Origin: Tupaia tana
Lineage: Eukaryota; Chordata; Mammalia; Scandentia; Tupaiidae
Direction: 5' to 3'
Length of the DNA stretch: 64,000 nucleotides
Assembly: GCA_026018925.1 (NCBI GenBank)
Contig: JAKSZU010000009.1
Span: forward strand, 33,836,583-33,900,582
Under the pieces are notes generated by a model, which ran no database searches, was not told where the DNA came from, and saw only the letters and a program-made list of their open reading frames with translations. Numbering within the stretch: position 1 is the stretch's first letter; the number at the start of each line of letters is the position of its first letter. Position numbers and translations under genes: made by a program. This document shows positions 1 through 53,439 of the stretch, piece after piece.

Positions 1-780
1 GCCTTCTCTGTCCCTATCCCTAACTCACCTATTCTGGCCCTCAGCACTTAAGTGTTCAAGCTGTCAACAAGCTTCTCTGCTTAACAAATGGCTTATCCTA
101 AGGCCTTCCTCCTCTACAACACCTCTCATTATTACTCTAGGTCACACAGAGAGATCTCTTTCATTCCTTCAGCTGCTTTAAGTCAAACCACCCACAAAAG
201 CACCCTCTAGACCTGTGGCTAGACTGCCTTCTATCCCCTGATCTTCCCATCTGCTCCTCCCCATTACTCTCATCTTCCCTTGTTCTTTTATCTCATTTAT
301 ATCTAAATCTTAGCATCCTAGCCTTGCTTTGCTGCTCCTTGACAAACTTGGCTTTGTGATACATTCTGGACACACTTTTCTGGCTTGACCTCGGCCCTCT
401 ACCCCATTTATACTCTTTGGCTCCCTGTATCACACACAAGCAACACGTACTCTCAGTTCCTATTCCACAACACTTAGGGTCCACAGAACCCTCCTATATA
501 CAACCAACACCCAAGGGCTTCACTTTGATAAACCTTATCACAAAATGTCATAAGAGAATACATGATAATTTTGTCTCACTTAATTTTACAAATATGGGAA
601 TTGAAGCCTTCTTTAAAGAGAGCCTGTGACTTTAGCAAGGCTGCAAGGATAATTTATTGGAAGGGCAGAATTAAGACCCAGGCCATATAATTCTTAATGT
701 AGTATTATTCTCAAATTTGCTATTTCTTTGTATTCTTTCTCTTTGTCATCAGGGACGGGTCATTTTATGTAGCACTTATG
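1..780. other. Non-coding DNA, nothing recognised
   Basis: Pyrimidine-rich sequence on the + strand with only short chance ORFs. I see no splice-consistent coding exon or recognisable repeat. Confidence 0.4.
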
Positions 781-1045
781 GGCTCTGAAACCCACCTAGA
801 TTTAAACACTACCATCAGAACTTGACCTTGCCCTATATTTGCTATGCGAATCTGGGCAGTTGCTTAGTCCTTCACTTTCCTTTTCTACAGAAAGGGAGAA
901 AAGGAAGAATAAATAGAAGTGACCTTTTAATATTGTGTTGAGGACTATATGAGATGATATATGTGAAGCACTTCAAACAGTGTCTGCACATAGTCAGTGT
1001 CCAGTAAATGTTAACTGTATTATTTTATCGTTGTCTACATAGCAT
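780..1045 (+). repeat. MIR-type SINE remnant
   Basis: The order CTGGGCAGTTGCTTAGTCC, TTTTCTACAGAAAG, GAGATGATATATGTGAAGCACTT and CAGTAAATGTTA follows the MIR core consensus. Confidence 0.65.
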
Positions 1046-2369
1046 CTAATACAGGTCTGAGAACATAGTAGGTATGCATAAAGACTTTGGGGTACTAAAG
1101 AGAAGTTCTGAGAAATAATGTTCTGACCGTGTTGTCTGGTTCAAGGGGAATGATTCTAATGGTGGGTATTTTAGACCAGGTAGAAAGAGAGGGTAATGAC
1201 ATGGCTGGAATAAAAGGGGAGATGTGGGGCAAGAGAGCCTTTGGATAACTCTTCCCACAATGCCCGGTAGGCAGTTGCCTTGTCTCAACACCTGAGCTGT
1301 CTGTGGAGTTAAGGGCTAAGATGGAGAATGTCCAGAGCTCTTGGATTCTTGGAGGCATTTTAATTTCTGTGAGTGTATGCCCTTTGGGGACAATAGCATC
1401 ACCCCCTCCTTATCCTATTCCCTCTCTGCTAAGACAAAGCTCATTTGGAGACCTGTATTTCTATTTGGTGTTGGGAGAACAAAGGCTATTTGTCATAACC
1501 ATGGGGTGATACTGAGGTTGGCTTTCCCAATCTTCACCCTATGGGCTGAGGGACCTCAGGATGAAACAAAAAGTTACATGTTGCCTTCAGAAAGGGCATA
1601 GATAAGTTCAGCTTAGGATGGGGAGACATTCCAGAGGTCTAGTTTTTCTTCCTCCTTTATCTCTCCTGCCTCCTCCAGGGGATGAACCCTGGTGACTTCT
1701 TTCTTTTGTGCCCTTTGAATCCTAAGAGCAGGAAGTATCTGGATTATATTCCACAGAATCCCATGAGCTAAGCAGAATTTATACTTTGAACCAGCAACTC
1801 TTCCTTTTTCTTCAACTTTTATTTTTGCCCCCCTTTGGAGATTTTCACTCCCTTCTCCAACTGCTAAATTATTGACTGCTCAAACACACTGCTTGGTTGG
1901 ACTTGAGAACTGGTGGAATGTTTGGGGATAGTGCTCTTGGCACCTAACACACACTTAAAACCCTGAGATTTATCCCAAAGTTCTCTCAATTCTGGCTCTT
2001 CTCTTGAATCCTCCAGTGTTCTTATGCTTTCCTGCCCACCTTCCCATCCCATTACGCTAACTGCTGGTGCCCCCACCCCTCCATCCCATGTTGGTCCACC
2101 ACTTCAGTCTGACTACCTGAGAGTCCCCATGTGACAGATATTAAGTCCCCATTAAATTAAGATCGCTCATCACAACACATACGTCCAGTGAGCCATTTTT
2201 CGCAGGACTCTGTTGTTAAAATGACCAACAAATCTCTTCAAAGATGATAAGAGCTGATAATGGTCTGGTGAGTTATCCTATTTCTAGGTCTTATAATAGG
2301 TCGACATGAGAGATTTTCCAGAGTAGGAGTGGGTGGGCATTTCACACTTACCAGATTTTGCCAGGTGAG

Positions 2370-2645
2370 GGAGGGAGAGTGGTCAAATCATGGGATTGGA
2401 AATCAGCCAGAATTGGGTCTGACTCCTAGCTCTATCACTTACAACTCATATGACTTTGCCCAGATTACCTAATTTCACCAAGACTCAGTTTCCTCATTTA
2501 GGAAATGAGGATGAAAATTAAAAAAAAAATAACAATGCCTACTTCATAGGGATCTTGTGAGAATTATTATGAAATAATGCATGTAAAATCTTTTTTTTTT
2601 TCTTTCACAGTGACCGCCTGGCACAGAGTGAAGACTCAGCAATTT
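2370..2645 (+). repeat. MIR-type SINE
   Basis: CTAGCTCTATCACTTAC, CTCAGTTTCCTCATTTAG and ATGAAATAATGCATGTAAA appear in MIR order. The end reads GCCTGGCACAGAGT. Confidence 0.8.
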
Positions 2646-2649
2646 CATT

Positions 2650-4728
2650 AATTGGATTAATTGTATAATGTTATTTGCCTATGACTGTGCAAAAACAGAG
2701 CCATTAATTATAGGATATGTGGATTGAAAGACAGAATAGGACTCCCTGTCAGCTAGACTTTGAGGCCTCCAGAGAGATGGCAGAACACACCTTTTTGGCC
2801 AAGTTCTTTGTTTTTTAACCTCCCTCTTCCTGCCAAGATCTAGGGTGTTATGTGTGGCCTAAGTTGGGTTTTCCTAAGCACCTACTGGGTAACTCTGGGG
2901 GTGAGGTGAAATGGGGAGGAAGGGAAGGCAGAACAGGAGGAAAAGCTAAAGACCTCCTAAACTGAAGTGCTGGAGGAAGAAAAGGTACAGGGAAGGGAAA
3001 AGAAGAAAAAAAAAAAAAGAGGAGGAGTAGAGGCTGTAGCCAGTGTGGCTATTTTAGCCATTTCTCTAGGATAGGGAGTGGGTCTTTTTTTGGTGGTTTC
3101 TTCTCTTAGTAGCAGGATATATCTCCAGAGAAATTTTGAGCAGACTTCCAGCCAAGATAACCTATATTTTTGAGGCTGCCTCTAGTCTCCAGGACAAGGA
3201 GATGTTTCCTGGATGATGAGCAGGGTGCTCAGAGGTATTCCTGAAATAGTCTTTTCTGTGGAAGTGGAAAGGGCAGGCATCCATCAGTCTGTGCTCCTAG
3301 AGTATAAGAAAGCCCTGAGTGATGATTACTTTAGAGTAAGTACTTGAGGCAGGAGATTTCTACAGTGTGTTTGGACATTTGCTCAATGGTCCAGGTGAAC
3401 AAATGTCCACAGGTGAAGGTGTGGACAGAGCAGAAGTAATCCCCTCTTCCTGGTATGTCTCACTATTGATACCCATTGGCTGACTGCAGACATTGTCATG
3501 TATGTCACTTCACATAATGTGCCATCAAAAGCCACATAGCAGTTTCTGCTTTGGGTAAATATCCACGCAGGGCTCTCAGAGCCAGTTGGCCTCAAGCCTG
3601 CTGAGAACTGCTGCAGGTCTTGGCCCTTGCAAGGAAAATGCCAATAATGCTGACTACCTTGGAGATCCCTGCTTTTTGCATGCAAAAAGTTATATCTCAA
3701 GTGGAACTTGGTATTAAGACCCTACCTTACCAAATAAAGTCTGTCAGTGGGGTGACCATCCACAGTGGAGCCATTCTGACTACTAGTGGACTTGTGGAGT
3801 GGAGCTTCTGGAGGTCATTGTGTGATCTGAGTGGTAGCTGTCTTCATTATGGAGTGTTTAAGAGCTGCATCTCAAGAACTGGGTGAGTCACTGGTGCCCT
3901 CCTGCCAACCTCATGCAAGGAAAAGAGGAAAGGGAGTGATCATAGGCTCCCCCTCACTGAAGGTTAGCTTATTTTCCAACTAATAAGGGATATAGGGACC
4001 CTTTCAAAAGGACCTCCGGTTCCTTAGTGAGTTGGAATCATGACTTCAGATACTTCCTCTAGAACTGGCTGAGCAGTTTCAAGGAGGAAAACAATCACCA
4101 CCATTCTCTCCCTCTGCCATGCCTCAGAATGATAAATTCCAGGGTCTGTGATCCACTGCCTGGTGGATACACACACCCCTGGTCAAGGGACCAAAGTACA
4201 TCACTAATTCAAAAGGAGTTGAAGATATTCTCTTGGGGTAGGAATAAGCATCTCAGATAAGGCGAGCCATTAAGGGGCGTCTACATGTCCTAATATTTTG
4301 CCACAGTCTAATCTGTCCAGCTGACAACTTCTTGGTGAGAACAGCAACTTAAAGAAGCATTTGTTGTGGGTGTAGAAATGTTCCTTCATGCTAAGGTCCT
4401 TGGTTTCTTGATGGCTGTTCGATGAGGTTTGCTAATGGCTGCTAGAGGGCACCTGCCACCCTTGTCATATGGTTATCCCCATCATGGCAGTGTATTCCTT
4501 CAAGGCTGACAAGAGGGCATCTGCTGCAGTTTCAAATCTCTGATTTCTCTAAGTTCTGATCCCCTTTTAAAAGGCCCATCTGGTTAGTTTAGGTTCACTC
4601 ACACTCAAAGGGAGGGAATTTACAGGGCATGTATAGTAGCGAGTGAAAATCTTGGGGGTCACCTAAACAGTCTATCTATCACAGACTCTCTACACAAAGC
4701 ATTTTCTCTATTCGATTGTGGGTTTCTT

Positions 4729-4730
<2 letters not shown>
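2650..4730. other. Unassigned non-coding DNA
   Basis: About 2 kb without a recognised repeat. Overlapping chance ORFs occur at 3383-3700 (-) and 3620-3886 (+), but I recognise neither product and neither has supporting splice sites. It could include an old LTR or DNA-transposon remnant. Confidence 0.35.

Positions 4731-4766
<36 letters not shown>
4731..4766. repeat. Poly-T tract (36 nt)
   Basis: Uninterrupted T run, possibly the tail of a decayed minus-strand retroelement. Confidence 0.8.
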
Positions 4767-4769
<3 letters not shown>

Positions 4770-5449
4770 TTCAAGGCCAGGTGCTTTCCACTAGCATTCC
4801 CCATTTTAGAAGGTGGCAAAGCTGTCAAGCAAACTGTTCTGAATCCTTGAACCTGGATCAAGTTGTGGTTTAAAATGTCAATCAAAGTGGAAGATAGGCC
4901 TTTTCCCCTCATTCTTTCCTTTTCCCCCCTAGAGCCCTTGTTCAGCTCTCACATGAGACATTCTGAGGGAAAAAAAAGGCAACTCAGGGTCTAAGCATCA
5001 GGTTGTTCTGGAGAAGCAAGCAGACATTTTCATAGCGACTTGATAATGGAACTTTATCTCTCTGCTGGGCCAGCCTTCCTTCTGACCATTATTGCATGGC
5101 TATTTGTACTCCTTGGGAGTGGTTTGGAAAGCCTCTCATCATTTACTGGATAAAAACTTGTATTTTCTTTCTCCTTATTCAGCTTGTCATCTTTTTCATG
5201 GGCCTTCATGCAGGGGTTCTCTTGCTGAAACTGCATCTCAGATCGTCTCCATATGTTTAAAAACAGGGAACCACTTTCTCCACTGACTTACTTGCCACTG
5301 CAATACCCGCCCACCTGTGTGTGCTCCAAATCCTTATGGGATGGAGAAACAGAGGAAAGGGATTACGACTTGACTATGCTCCATTAAGAGGTGATTTCTC
5401 CTTTCTTTCTCTCACTCTGGCCCTCTGGCAATAAAAAAAAAGGGATAAG

Positions 5450-5870
5450 AAAAGGGCCAAGGACAAATGTGGAACACCAAGGGCCCTGGTATGCTACAAC
5501 ATCTCAATATCAGGTAGGGGAAAACGAATCAGGAAAGGAGATACAGAAGAACCAGCCAATGAGGTAGGAGGAAAATTAGGGGAGTATGGTGTTCCAAAAG
5601 ACAAGTGATAAAAGTATTCAAAAAGGAGGGCGTGCTCAACTGTGTCAGATGCTGCTGGAAGGACAAGGTAACTGATGTATTTAACGGGAGCAGTTTTCAC
5701 TGAAGCAGTTCGGTTTGGAAGCCTGACTGGAGAGAGCTTAAGAGAACGGAAAGTGAGGCCATAAAGACAGTGAGTATAGATCTCTTTTGCATCCAAGGGA
5801 TGCAAAGAAATGGGGTGTGGTAACAAGAAGAGGATTTGAAATCAAGGCGGGGGGGGGGGGGGGGGGGGGG
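5450..5870 (+). repeat. Possible ancient interspersed repeat ending in poly-G
   Basis: The block around CAACTGTGTCAGATGCTGCTG, GAAGCCTGACTGGAGAGAG and AAAGAAATGGGGTGTGGTA resembles a common old mammalian repeat whose family name I cannot give with certainty. It ends in a 23-nt G run (5849-5871). Confidence 0.45.
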
Positions 5871-6196
5871 GTTGGCGTGTTTTGTTACCGTTGCTGGTGT
5901 GTTTAGGAGAGAAGACAGTTTCACATATCCCAACGGACTAGAAGATGGTGCTATTGTCCTCAGGACCTTTAGGATCCCACTGGGGAATAGACAAGGGTGC
6001 TGGCAGGAATTTCAGTCTAAACTCAAGGATTAGGTTGAATGATTTGATTTAGGACAGGATGGGCTCTAGGGCTACAGATGTCAAGATGTCCTCTTTGCTT
6101 TCCTTTTGTCTTCCCTATTTTTCTCTTTAGTAGTTTTATCCTTTTCTTCTACTGCTGACAGTGATGGATCAAAGGCAATGGTAACCCACCTGGTAC

Positions 6197-6433
6197 TTTG
6201 GGTAACAGACTCTTTTTTCCATGGGCTTCTTTAAAGCTCAGAGAGATTTTCCCCTAGTGTCTACAAAGTCTTCCTTAAAGGTGGGGATAGATAGTGTTGT
6301 CATATTTGTTTGTTTGTTTAAATTTTTTTGCTATGGGGCACGTGCACTCGCTGGAGAGAGACGGAGAGAGAGATAAACAGGGAAATGAGAAATCACCCCT
6401 CAGGGGGATGGTCACACTGCAATCCCTTCTCCT
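6197..6433 (+). repeat. Tandem duplication, first copy
   Basis: Contains GGTAACAGACTC, CTTCTTTAAAGCTCAGAGAG, CTACAAAGTCTTCCTTAAAGG and half of a minus-strand SINE A. It is nearly identical to 6660-6894, offset 463 bp. Confidence 0.88.
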
Positions 6434-6567
6434 CCATCTTCCTGTAGGAATTTTGGTCACACATATGTGCTTGGCATGTTTCTCAGGACTCCAGGTCTTG
6501 GATTCAAACTATGGAGTTAGCTGCATGGGATCCAGCACCTTAACTATGATGTCACCTGCTGGCCCAC
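6305..6567 (-). repeat. SINE A, older copy
   Basis: On the minus strand it starts with a TGGGCCAGCAGGTGACATCATAG-like head, followed by the TCCTGAGAAACATGCC body and a TATAGCAAAAA-type tail. Confidence 0.8.
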
Positions 6568-6659
6568 CATGTTTATAAAGATGGCCTAGGAACTTAGCAG
6601 TGCTATGAATTGCTTCTGTTCTCTCTCTGAATTTCTGAGGGGCTTCTGAATTTCCCTGC

Positions 6660-6894
6660 TTTGAGTAACAGACTCCTTTTTCCATGGACTTCTTTAAAGC
6701 TCAGAGAGATTTTCCCCTAGTATCTACAAAGTCTTCCTTAAAGGTGGGCATAGAGAGTGTTGTCATATTTGTTTTTTTTGTTTGAATTTTTTGCTATGAG
6801 GCACATGCACTTGCTGGAGAGAGACAGAGAGAGAGATAAACAGGGAAGTGAGAAATCACCCCTCAGGGGGATGGTCACACTGCAATCCTTGCTC
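6660..6894 (+). repeat. Tandem duplication, second copy
   Basis: Copy of 6197-6433 with about 6% differences. It stops abruptly inside the SINE, so the duplication breakpoint lies within the repeat. Confidence 0.88.
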
Positions 6895-7315
6895 CTTTCA
6901 GGTCTCCAGATGCAGTCTGGATAAATAGTGGAGGCAGGAATGCCAAGGGGAAACCATTCTTCTTGGATGATATGTATATGTGTGAGCTCTCTTGGTGGTG
7001 TATGTGTGGTAAAAAAAAGGGAGTGTGGCTTTTTGGCTCACTGAGGTTGAGCGACTTGAACAAAGTATAAATACCTTTCAGCTGGGAACATACATGTAGT
7101 TGAATGAGTTCATGGGTTTATTACTCATTGCGGTTCCCATACACACTGTGGGGAACCATGGAGCATCTCAGTAAGTGGATCTGAAGCCATCTCGGCACCA
7201 TGGCTTTTGGAACCTTTTGCTCTCCAAGGCCTCAGTCACTCGGGCTATGTGTACTCTAAAGTTCCCCTTAGCCTTGGAGCCTGTGATAAACATTTCTATA
7301 TGTATATATATTTTT

Positions 7316-7472
7316 TCAAGAATTATTTATTTATTTCCATTTATTATTATTTTTTATTTTGACCAGAGAGAGAGAGAAAGGGAGAAAGCAAGCTGCCAGG
7401 TTTGGGACTCAAACTGTGGTCAGCCATATGGGAATCCACTGCCCTTAACCACCACACCACCTGTCGGCCCAC
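7316..7472 (-). repeat. SINE D
   Basis: The head (complement of CACCACACCACCTGTCGGCCC) and tail (TTTGACCAGAGAGAGAGAG on + strand) define the short type. Confidence 0.85.
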
Positions 7473-7715
7473 TTAATGTATATTTTTGTGTGTGAGTATA
7501 TCTGTGACATAAAGTTCTGGCAGTGGTATTACTGAATCAAAGGTATGTGCATTTTAAATTTTGATAGATAAGTGCAAATTTCTCAGAACGTTAGAGCTAT
7601 TTACCCTCCATAGTGTATGAGAGTCCCCTATTTTCTTCACTTTCTTCAGCAATGATATATTGCCAAAAGTAAAAATTTTTTGACAATCCAATAACTGAAA
7701 AAAATAATTTGAATT

Positions 7716-7942
7716 TTTAGAAATTTATTTATTTCATAAGCAAGAGACATGAGAGGAGAGAGAGAGACAGAGAAGCAGGCACTTCAATAGGGTCTTCATG
7801 ACACAATCTACCCACAGCTCAGGGTCATGGACATGTGCATACCTGGTGTATTCAGGGAGTTCTCTGGATGTGACCCCGGAACTTTTCCAAGTGGTCAGCC
7901 TTACAGAAATGTCGTGTTGCCACTAGGCCACTGTCCAGCCCC
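7716..7942 (-). repeat. SINE C-like, old
   Basis: The minus-strand head reads GGGGGCTGGACAGTGGCCTA, and there is a GA-rich stretch near the tail. Confidence 0.6.
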
Positions 7943-7996
7943 CTTAATCTGATATTTTGGTTTATTTTTTCCAGTTACGAGTCTTCCTCTCTCTCT

Positions 7997-8026
7997 TTTT
8001 ATCACCAGAGGGTGCATGTACTCACC

Positions 8027-8059
<33 letters not shown>

Positions 8060-8267
8060 GAGAGAAAACCCCCTCCATTGGGGTGTGGTCCTGCTACAAT
8101 CACTTTTCTCCACTATTTCATCCTATCAGAATTCTGTACACATATACACAGATGTCCAGTGTGTTTTTCAAGCTGCCACGGCAGGGATTCAAACTGCGAT
8201 CAGTTACATAGGATCCAGGTCACTACTCACAGTACTTAAACACTGTGTTATGGGGCCAGCTCCTGAG
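7997..8267 (-). repeat. SINE C with GA-rich microsatellite
   Basis: The minus-strand head is GGAGCTGGCCCCATAACACA. A (GA)n tract at 8029-8064 lies near the tail. Confidence 0.75.
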
Positions 8268-8639
8268 ACTCTCCTTATATGATTAGCTATTTGTATTTAT
8301 GTTTGTATGATTTGCCTTTGGATCCTTTGCCCCCTTTTATACTAAGTTGTTTTCTTCTAATGATTTATGTGAACTCTTGACAAATTTTAAAAATTGGTTC
8401 CTATATCTATAATATTTGTTGCAGGCATTGTTTCCCACTTTGTCATTCTTTTATTGACTCATTTATTGACCAGAAGTTTACATTTTTATGTAGACAAATG
8501 TCTCCATCTTTTACTATATGTCTCTGGATGTTTATCCAGACCATTTTGTCTCCCTGGACATATGCATTAATAGTAACAAGTTTCCAAAATTCATGAGACC
8601 CTATCACAAAGCAATAGAACAGGGTTTTTGCATTTGTCT

Positions 8640-8878
8640 TTTTTAAAATTTATTTATTGAGAGTGCATTTGCACGAGAGAGAACAGCTTTAGCAGGGTCT
8701 CATCATGCTATGATTCCCTTTCCTCAGTCTGTAGCTCTTCAAGTCTTCGGTACTCACACACATACACATACACACACCCCTAGCATGTTTTCATTTCCAG
8801 GCCAACCTGGGAATCTGAATTGGTGGTTGGTCCTGTGACTTCCAGCACTGCAGAGCATCAAGTTGGGACTCCTCCTCT
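8640..8878 (-). repeat. SINE C-like, old
   Basis: GAGAGTGCATTTGCACGAGAG and AGCATGTTTTCATTTCCAGG match the C body on the complement. Confidence 0.5.
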
Positions 8879-9228
8879 TCTTTTTTTTGAGGGGGTGGGG
8901 TGGGAGTAGAACAGTTTTATTGAAATATAATTAGCATACTATAGAATTCATCTATTTAAAACATATAATCCAGTGCTTTTTAAATCTATTGACAGATGTG
9001 TGCAGCCTTCACCACAACCAATTTTATAACATTTTAATGACCTCAAAAAAACCCCATGTATTCTTTGACTATCATCCTCAATAAACCCCATCCCCTAGCT
9101 TTAAGCAAGAGAGTCTCTGTATCTATGTATTTGCTTATTCTGCACATTACATATAAATGGAATCATTGTCTTTTAAAAGGGTGAATAATGCTCCCCAATG
9201 GCAATTCCATTTGTATATCTTTTCTGTT

Positions 9229-9397
9229 TTTTTTTTTAAGAATTATTTTTCTTTAACTTTATGTATTTATTTTAATTTGACCAGAGAGGGAGAGAGAGAT
9301 AAAGTGAGAAAGCAAGCCACCGGGTCCAGGACTCAAACCACAGTCAACCATGTGGGAGTCCAGTGCCCTTAACCACCATATTACCTGCTGGTCCCAT
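9229..9397 (-). repeat. SINE D just upstream of the first coding exon
   Basis: The ATTTGACCAGAGAGGGAGAG tail and the CCATATTACCTGCTGGTCCC head (both read on +) mark a D copy about 130 bp before the start exon. Confidence 0.85.
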
Positions 9398-9534
9398 CCA
9401 TTTGTGTATCTTTTCTTGAATAAGAATCTAGAGCTGAAGGACAGGGGACAAGGTGAAATTATTGCATTATGCCCTGGATATCAAATGATAATATTCTGCC
9501 TTTTCATTCTGTATTTTATTTTAGTGCTCTTACC

Positions 9535-50722
<41,188 letters not shown>

Positions 50723-51862
50723 CTCTTGGGTGGAGCATTAGCATTTTAAATCATTGCCAATAGCTGCATTGATTCTATGTAGTGATTTCTTTCTATGATC
50801 ATTTTTAATTAAGCAAAAGAACCTTAGCAATGTGTACTAAACCTTATAATTCTTTGAATAAGATAAATGACATGAATTGCCTAACTTTCAATATAGTTAC
50901 TACCAGCATTTGGAAACTCAGCATTTCCTATATAGAAAATTTATAACATGATTTCTTTACTGTGATCATTTTTGATTAAGCAAAAACCCTTAGAAATAGG
51001 TATTAAACCTTATAATTATTTGAATGAAATAAATGCCATGAATTGCCTTTCAGTATAGTGACTGCCAGCATTTGGAAACCCAGCATTTCTTATATAGAAA
51101 GTATATGAAGTGATTTCTTTACTGTGACAATTTTCAATTTAAGCATAAAAGCCTTAGAAATAGGTATCAAACCTTATAATTATTAAAATGAAAGAAATGC
51201 CATGAATGCCTAACTTTCAGTACAGTCACGGCCAGCATTTGGAAACCCAGCATTTCCTATATAAAATATGAAACATGTTTGCACTGCTGTGAAATCACAA
51301 AGTCTTTAGACTTTAGTGCTACTTTGTTTAAATCGAGATGCAGGCCTGGACACCTCACTGTGCCTTTACCTTCTAAGTGGGGCGTTGCCCTGTGCCACAA
51401 AGACCAGAGAAGATTTTAAACATGTGGTGCTGGGTTTTGCTGATGTTGGTATATATAATGTGACACTGTACAACCACAGGCTGGATTTTGCATATTTTCT
51501 GTAAGATGTGTTTTTCCTGATACTATATCTTTGCCTTTTGGATAATGCTAGGTTTTTGATAGATTGGATTTTATTGCCTTTATATTCCCATAGGGAACAG
51601 TTCCTTGACCCAGGTTATCCTGGTAGATTAGCTTCCCCTTTTCCTCAGAGTGGACCTCTATTAGACTATGCTCACTGTGAGAACTCTCCATTAACAATTT
51701 CTTTTTCATGGTTAACAACAAACCTGTGTTTTTAAATTAAGAGGTTAAGTTTTAAGAAAGCATGTCTAGGGCCACATTCTAACATGTTTTTAGCTTCTTT
51801 TGGCTTTACTGATTTTTAATATATGCAAAGCAAATAAATTCAATAAAGCTTGTTCTGTAGTC
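50723..51862 (+). other. KIAA1210: KIAA1210 3' untranslated region and polyadenylation site
   Basis: AT-rich DNA follows the stop codon. Two AATAAA signals lie at 51833-51838 and 51842-51847, followed by a TCTGTCTCTGTTTGTTGG GU-rich element near 51864. This places the cleavage site near 51860. The first half is a threefold tandem repeat, listed separately. Confidence 0.75.
50781..51276 (+). repeat. Three tandem ~165-bp repeats in the KIAA1210 3'UTR
   Basis: Copies start near 50785, 50951 and 51113. Each contains TGATTTCTTT, ATTTTxATTAAGCA, CCTTATAATT, GCCATGAATTGCC, CAGCATTTGGAAAC and CAGCATTTCCTATAT in the same order. Copies 2 and 3 are closest to each other, and the units are diverged, so the duplication is not recent. 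Confidence 0.9.
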
Positions 51863-53300
51863 TGTCTCTGTTTGTTGGCTATGTGGGGAGGGAAATACAA
51901 GAGGATATTGAGAGAGCAGACCTGAAGGTTGTCAGAGAAGCAAAATGTTCTTAAGAGCTTATACTGCACAGAAAGAGCCTCCATGCAGGTGTGCCTGACC
52001 AAGCTGATGCTCTCTGGGTGGGGAATGGTGTGGGAGAGAAGTACTATTGAAGAGACTTTGTGTTTGAACACCTGGAGAATGGAGCGAGATGGATGCGGGG
52101 GGATGTAGCTGGGGGTGAGCAGAAGTGGCAAGTTGGCTGGTGGTTGTACTCCAGCCTGGCTCAGGCACTAGGTCCAAGTCCTATAACAAGATGTACTACC
52201 AGGAGGTCTGGCAGGTGGTGTGGTGGTTAAGGACACTGGGCTCCCACATGGCCAACCACGGTTTGAGCCCCGGATCTGGCAGCTTGCTTTCTCAATTTAC
52301 CTCTCTCTCTTTCTCTCTCACTCTGTCCCTCTCTGGTCAAAATTAAAAATAATTAAATACACTTAAATAAAATAATTCTTTAAAAAAATTTTAAAAGATG
52401 GACTACCAGATAAAGCCATTTTCAGAAGCAAGGGGTCCACTGTGCTCAGGTACCAAAGTGTGACTCAGAGTGAGGAAGGAAAGGAGCTACAGAACAGATA
52501 TTTAACCTGGTCCATTTGTTACATTTGCAGGGTTCAAAACAGGAGTTGAGTTGGGGATCCATCCATATGTCTAAATATTTGAAATATTTAAATCAACTAA
52601 TAAAATGTTTTATTTAATGATTTCTCTATTTCCATGACAAAAGTACCTTCATAATGACCTGGAAAGCCAGGTTGAGATTTAGAGTTCTCAGACTTCTTAA
52701 GTCCTACTCTAGTGGTATGGGAAGAGCTATTGTGTCTTCTCCCCGCCCCCTCCAATGCTCCTGACTCTGCTCTGGCTCCTAGACTAGGCCTCGTGCTCTG
52801 TTTGGGACATATAAGCACTCCCTAGACCTGGGAGTACATACCCTGCCAAAGCGATTAACCTTCTCAAGGTTAGCTCCAAGAACAGCACGCAGGCTCTTTT
52901 CCAGGGTCCCAAGTACATAGATCGTGGTCTAAGAGGGAGGTACTCCTTATTCCCAGTGTTTCTTGTTCCTGTAGGGAGGGGTGTGGCTGGAAAAGGGCCA
53001 AAGTGGGGACTTTAAAGCATGGCACTCAGGACAGAGGTCCTTCCCGTCTAAGTCTAAGAGCAATACTACATTAACAATATACACAGCACAAACACTAATA
53101 AATCAGAATCAGTTTGAAGCCTTTCAAATCACACTGAATAGAAAACTGTCTATTGTCTTGCTCTTTCAGTTTAAGTAAAGGTGACAAGGCTTTAATCTTA
53201 CTGTATGGTTCTAGCCGTAAGGAATTTTATGTGATAGTACATTTGAAAATATCAACACTGTTGACCAAAAAAAGGGAGTGTGTGTGCAACTGTCAAGTTA
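51863..53300. other. Intergenic DNA after KIAA1210
   Basis: Apart from the SINE D listed at 52204, I see no gene or repeat. Confidence 0.55.
52204..52395 (+). repeat. SINE D
   Basis: GGTCTGGCAGGTGGTGTGGT head, CCTCTCTGGTCAAAATTAAA end. Confidence 0.88.
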
Positions 53301-53304
53301 CTTC

Positions 53305-53425
53305 ACCTTAACAGACATTAACTGGGCACCTATTAAGTGGAAAACTCAATGCTTAGGAAAAGGAAGATAAATCAAAACTTTTACGGTCCCCGCCATTCAG
53401 AAGTTCACAGTCCAGGGAGTGGAAG
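53305..53425 (+). repeat. L2-like remnant
   Basis: ACTGGGCACCTATTAAGTGG and GAAGTTCACAGTCCAGGGAG. Confidence 0.5.
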
Positions 53426-53439
53426 GAGTTGACACCATA

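Larger units (their letters stand above)
7473..9220 (-). mobile_element. Antisense L1 (L1M-like) 3' end, broken by SINEs
   Basis: Three pieces (about 7473-7700, 8280-8635, 8890-9220) read as old L1 ORF2/3'-end on the complement, for example GCATTTTAAATTTTGATAGA and ACATATAAATGGAATCATTG. SINEs occupy the gaps. Confidence 0.65.

Noticed and set aside
3383..3886. Overlapping ORFs that could be a retroviral fragment
   Set aside because: No recognisable retroviral motif, no LTR pair and no protein similarity that I can name.
8027..8064. CRISPR-like short repeat array
   Set aside because: A plain (GA)n microsatellite without spacers in a mammalian genome.
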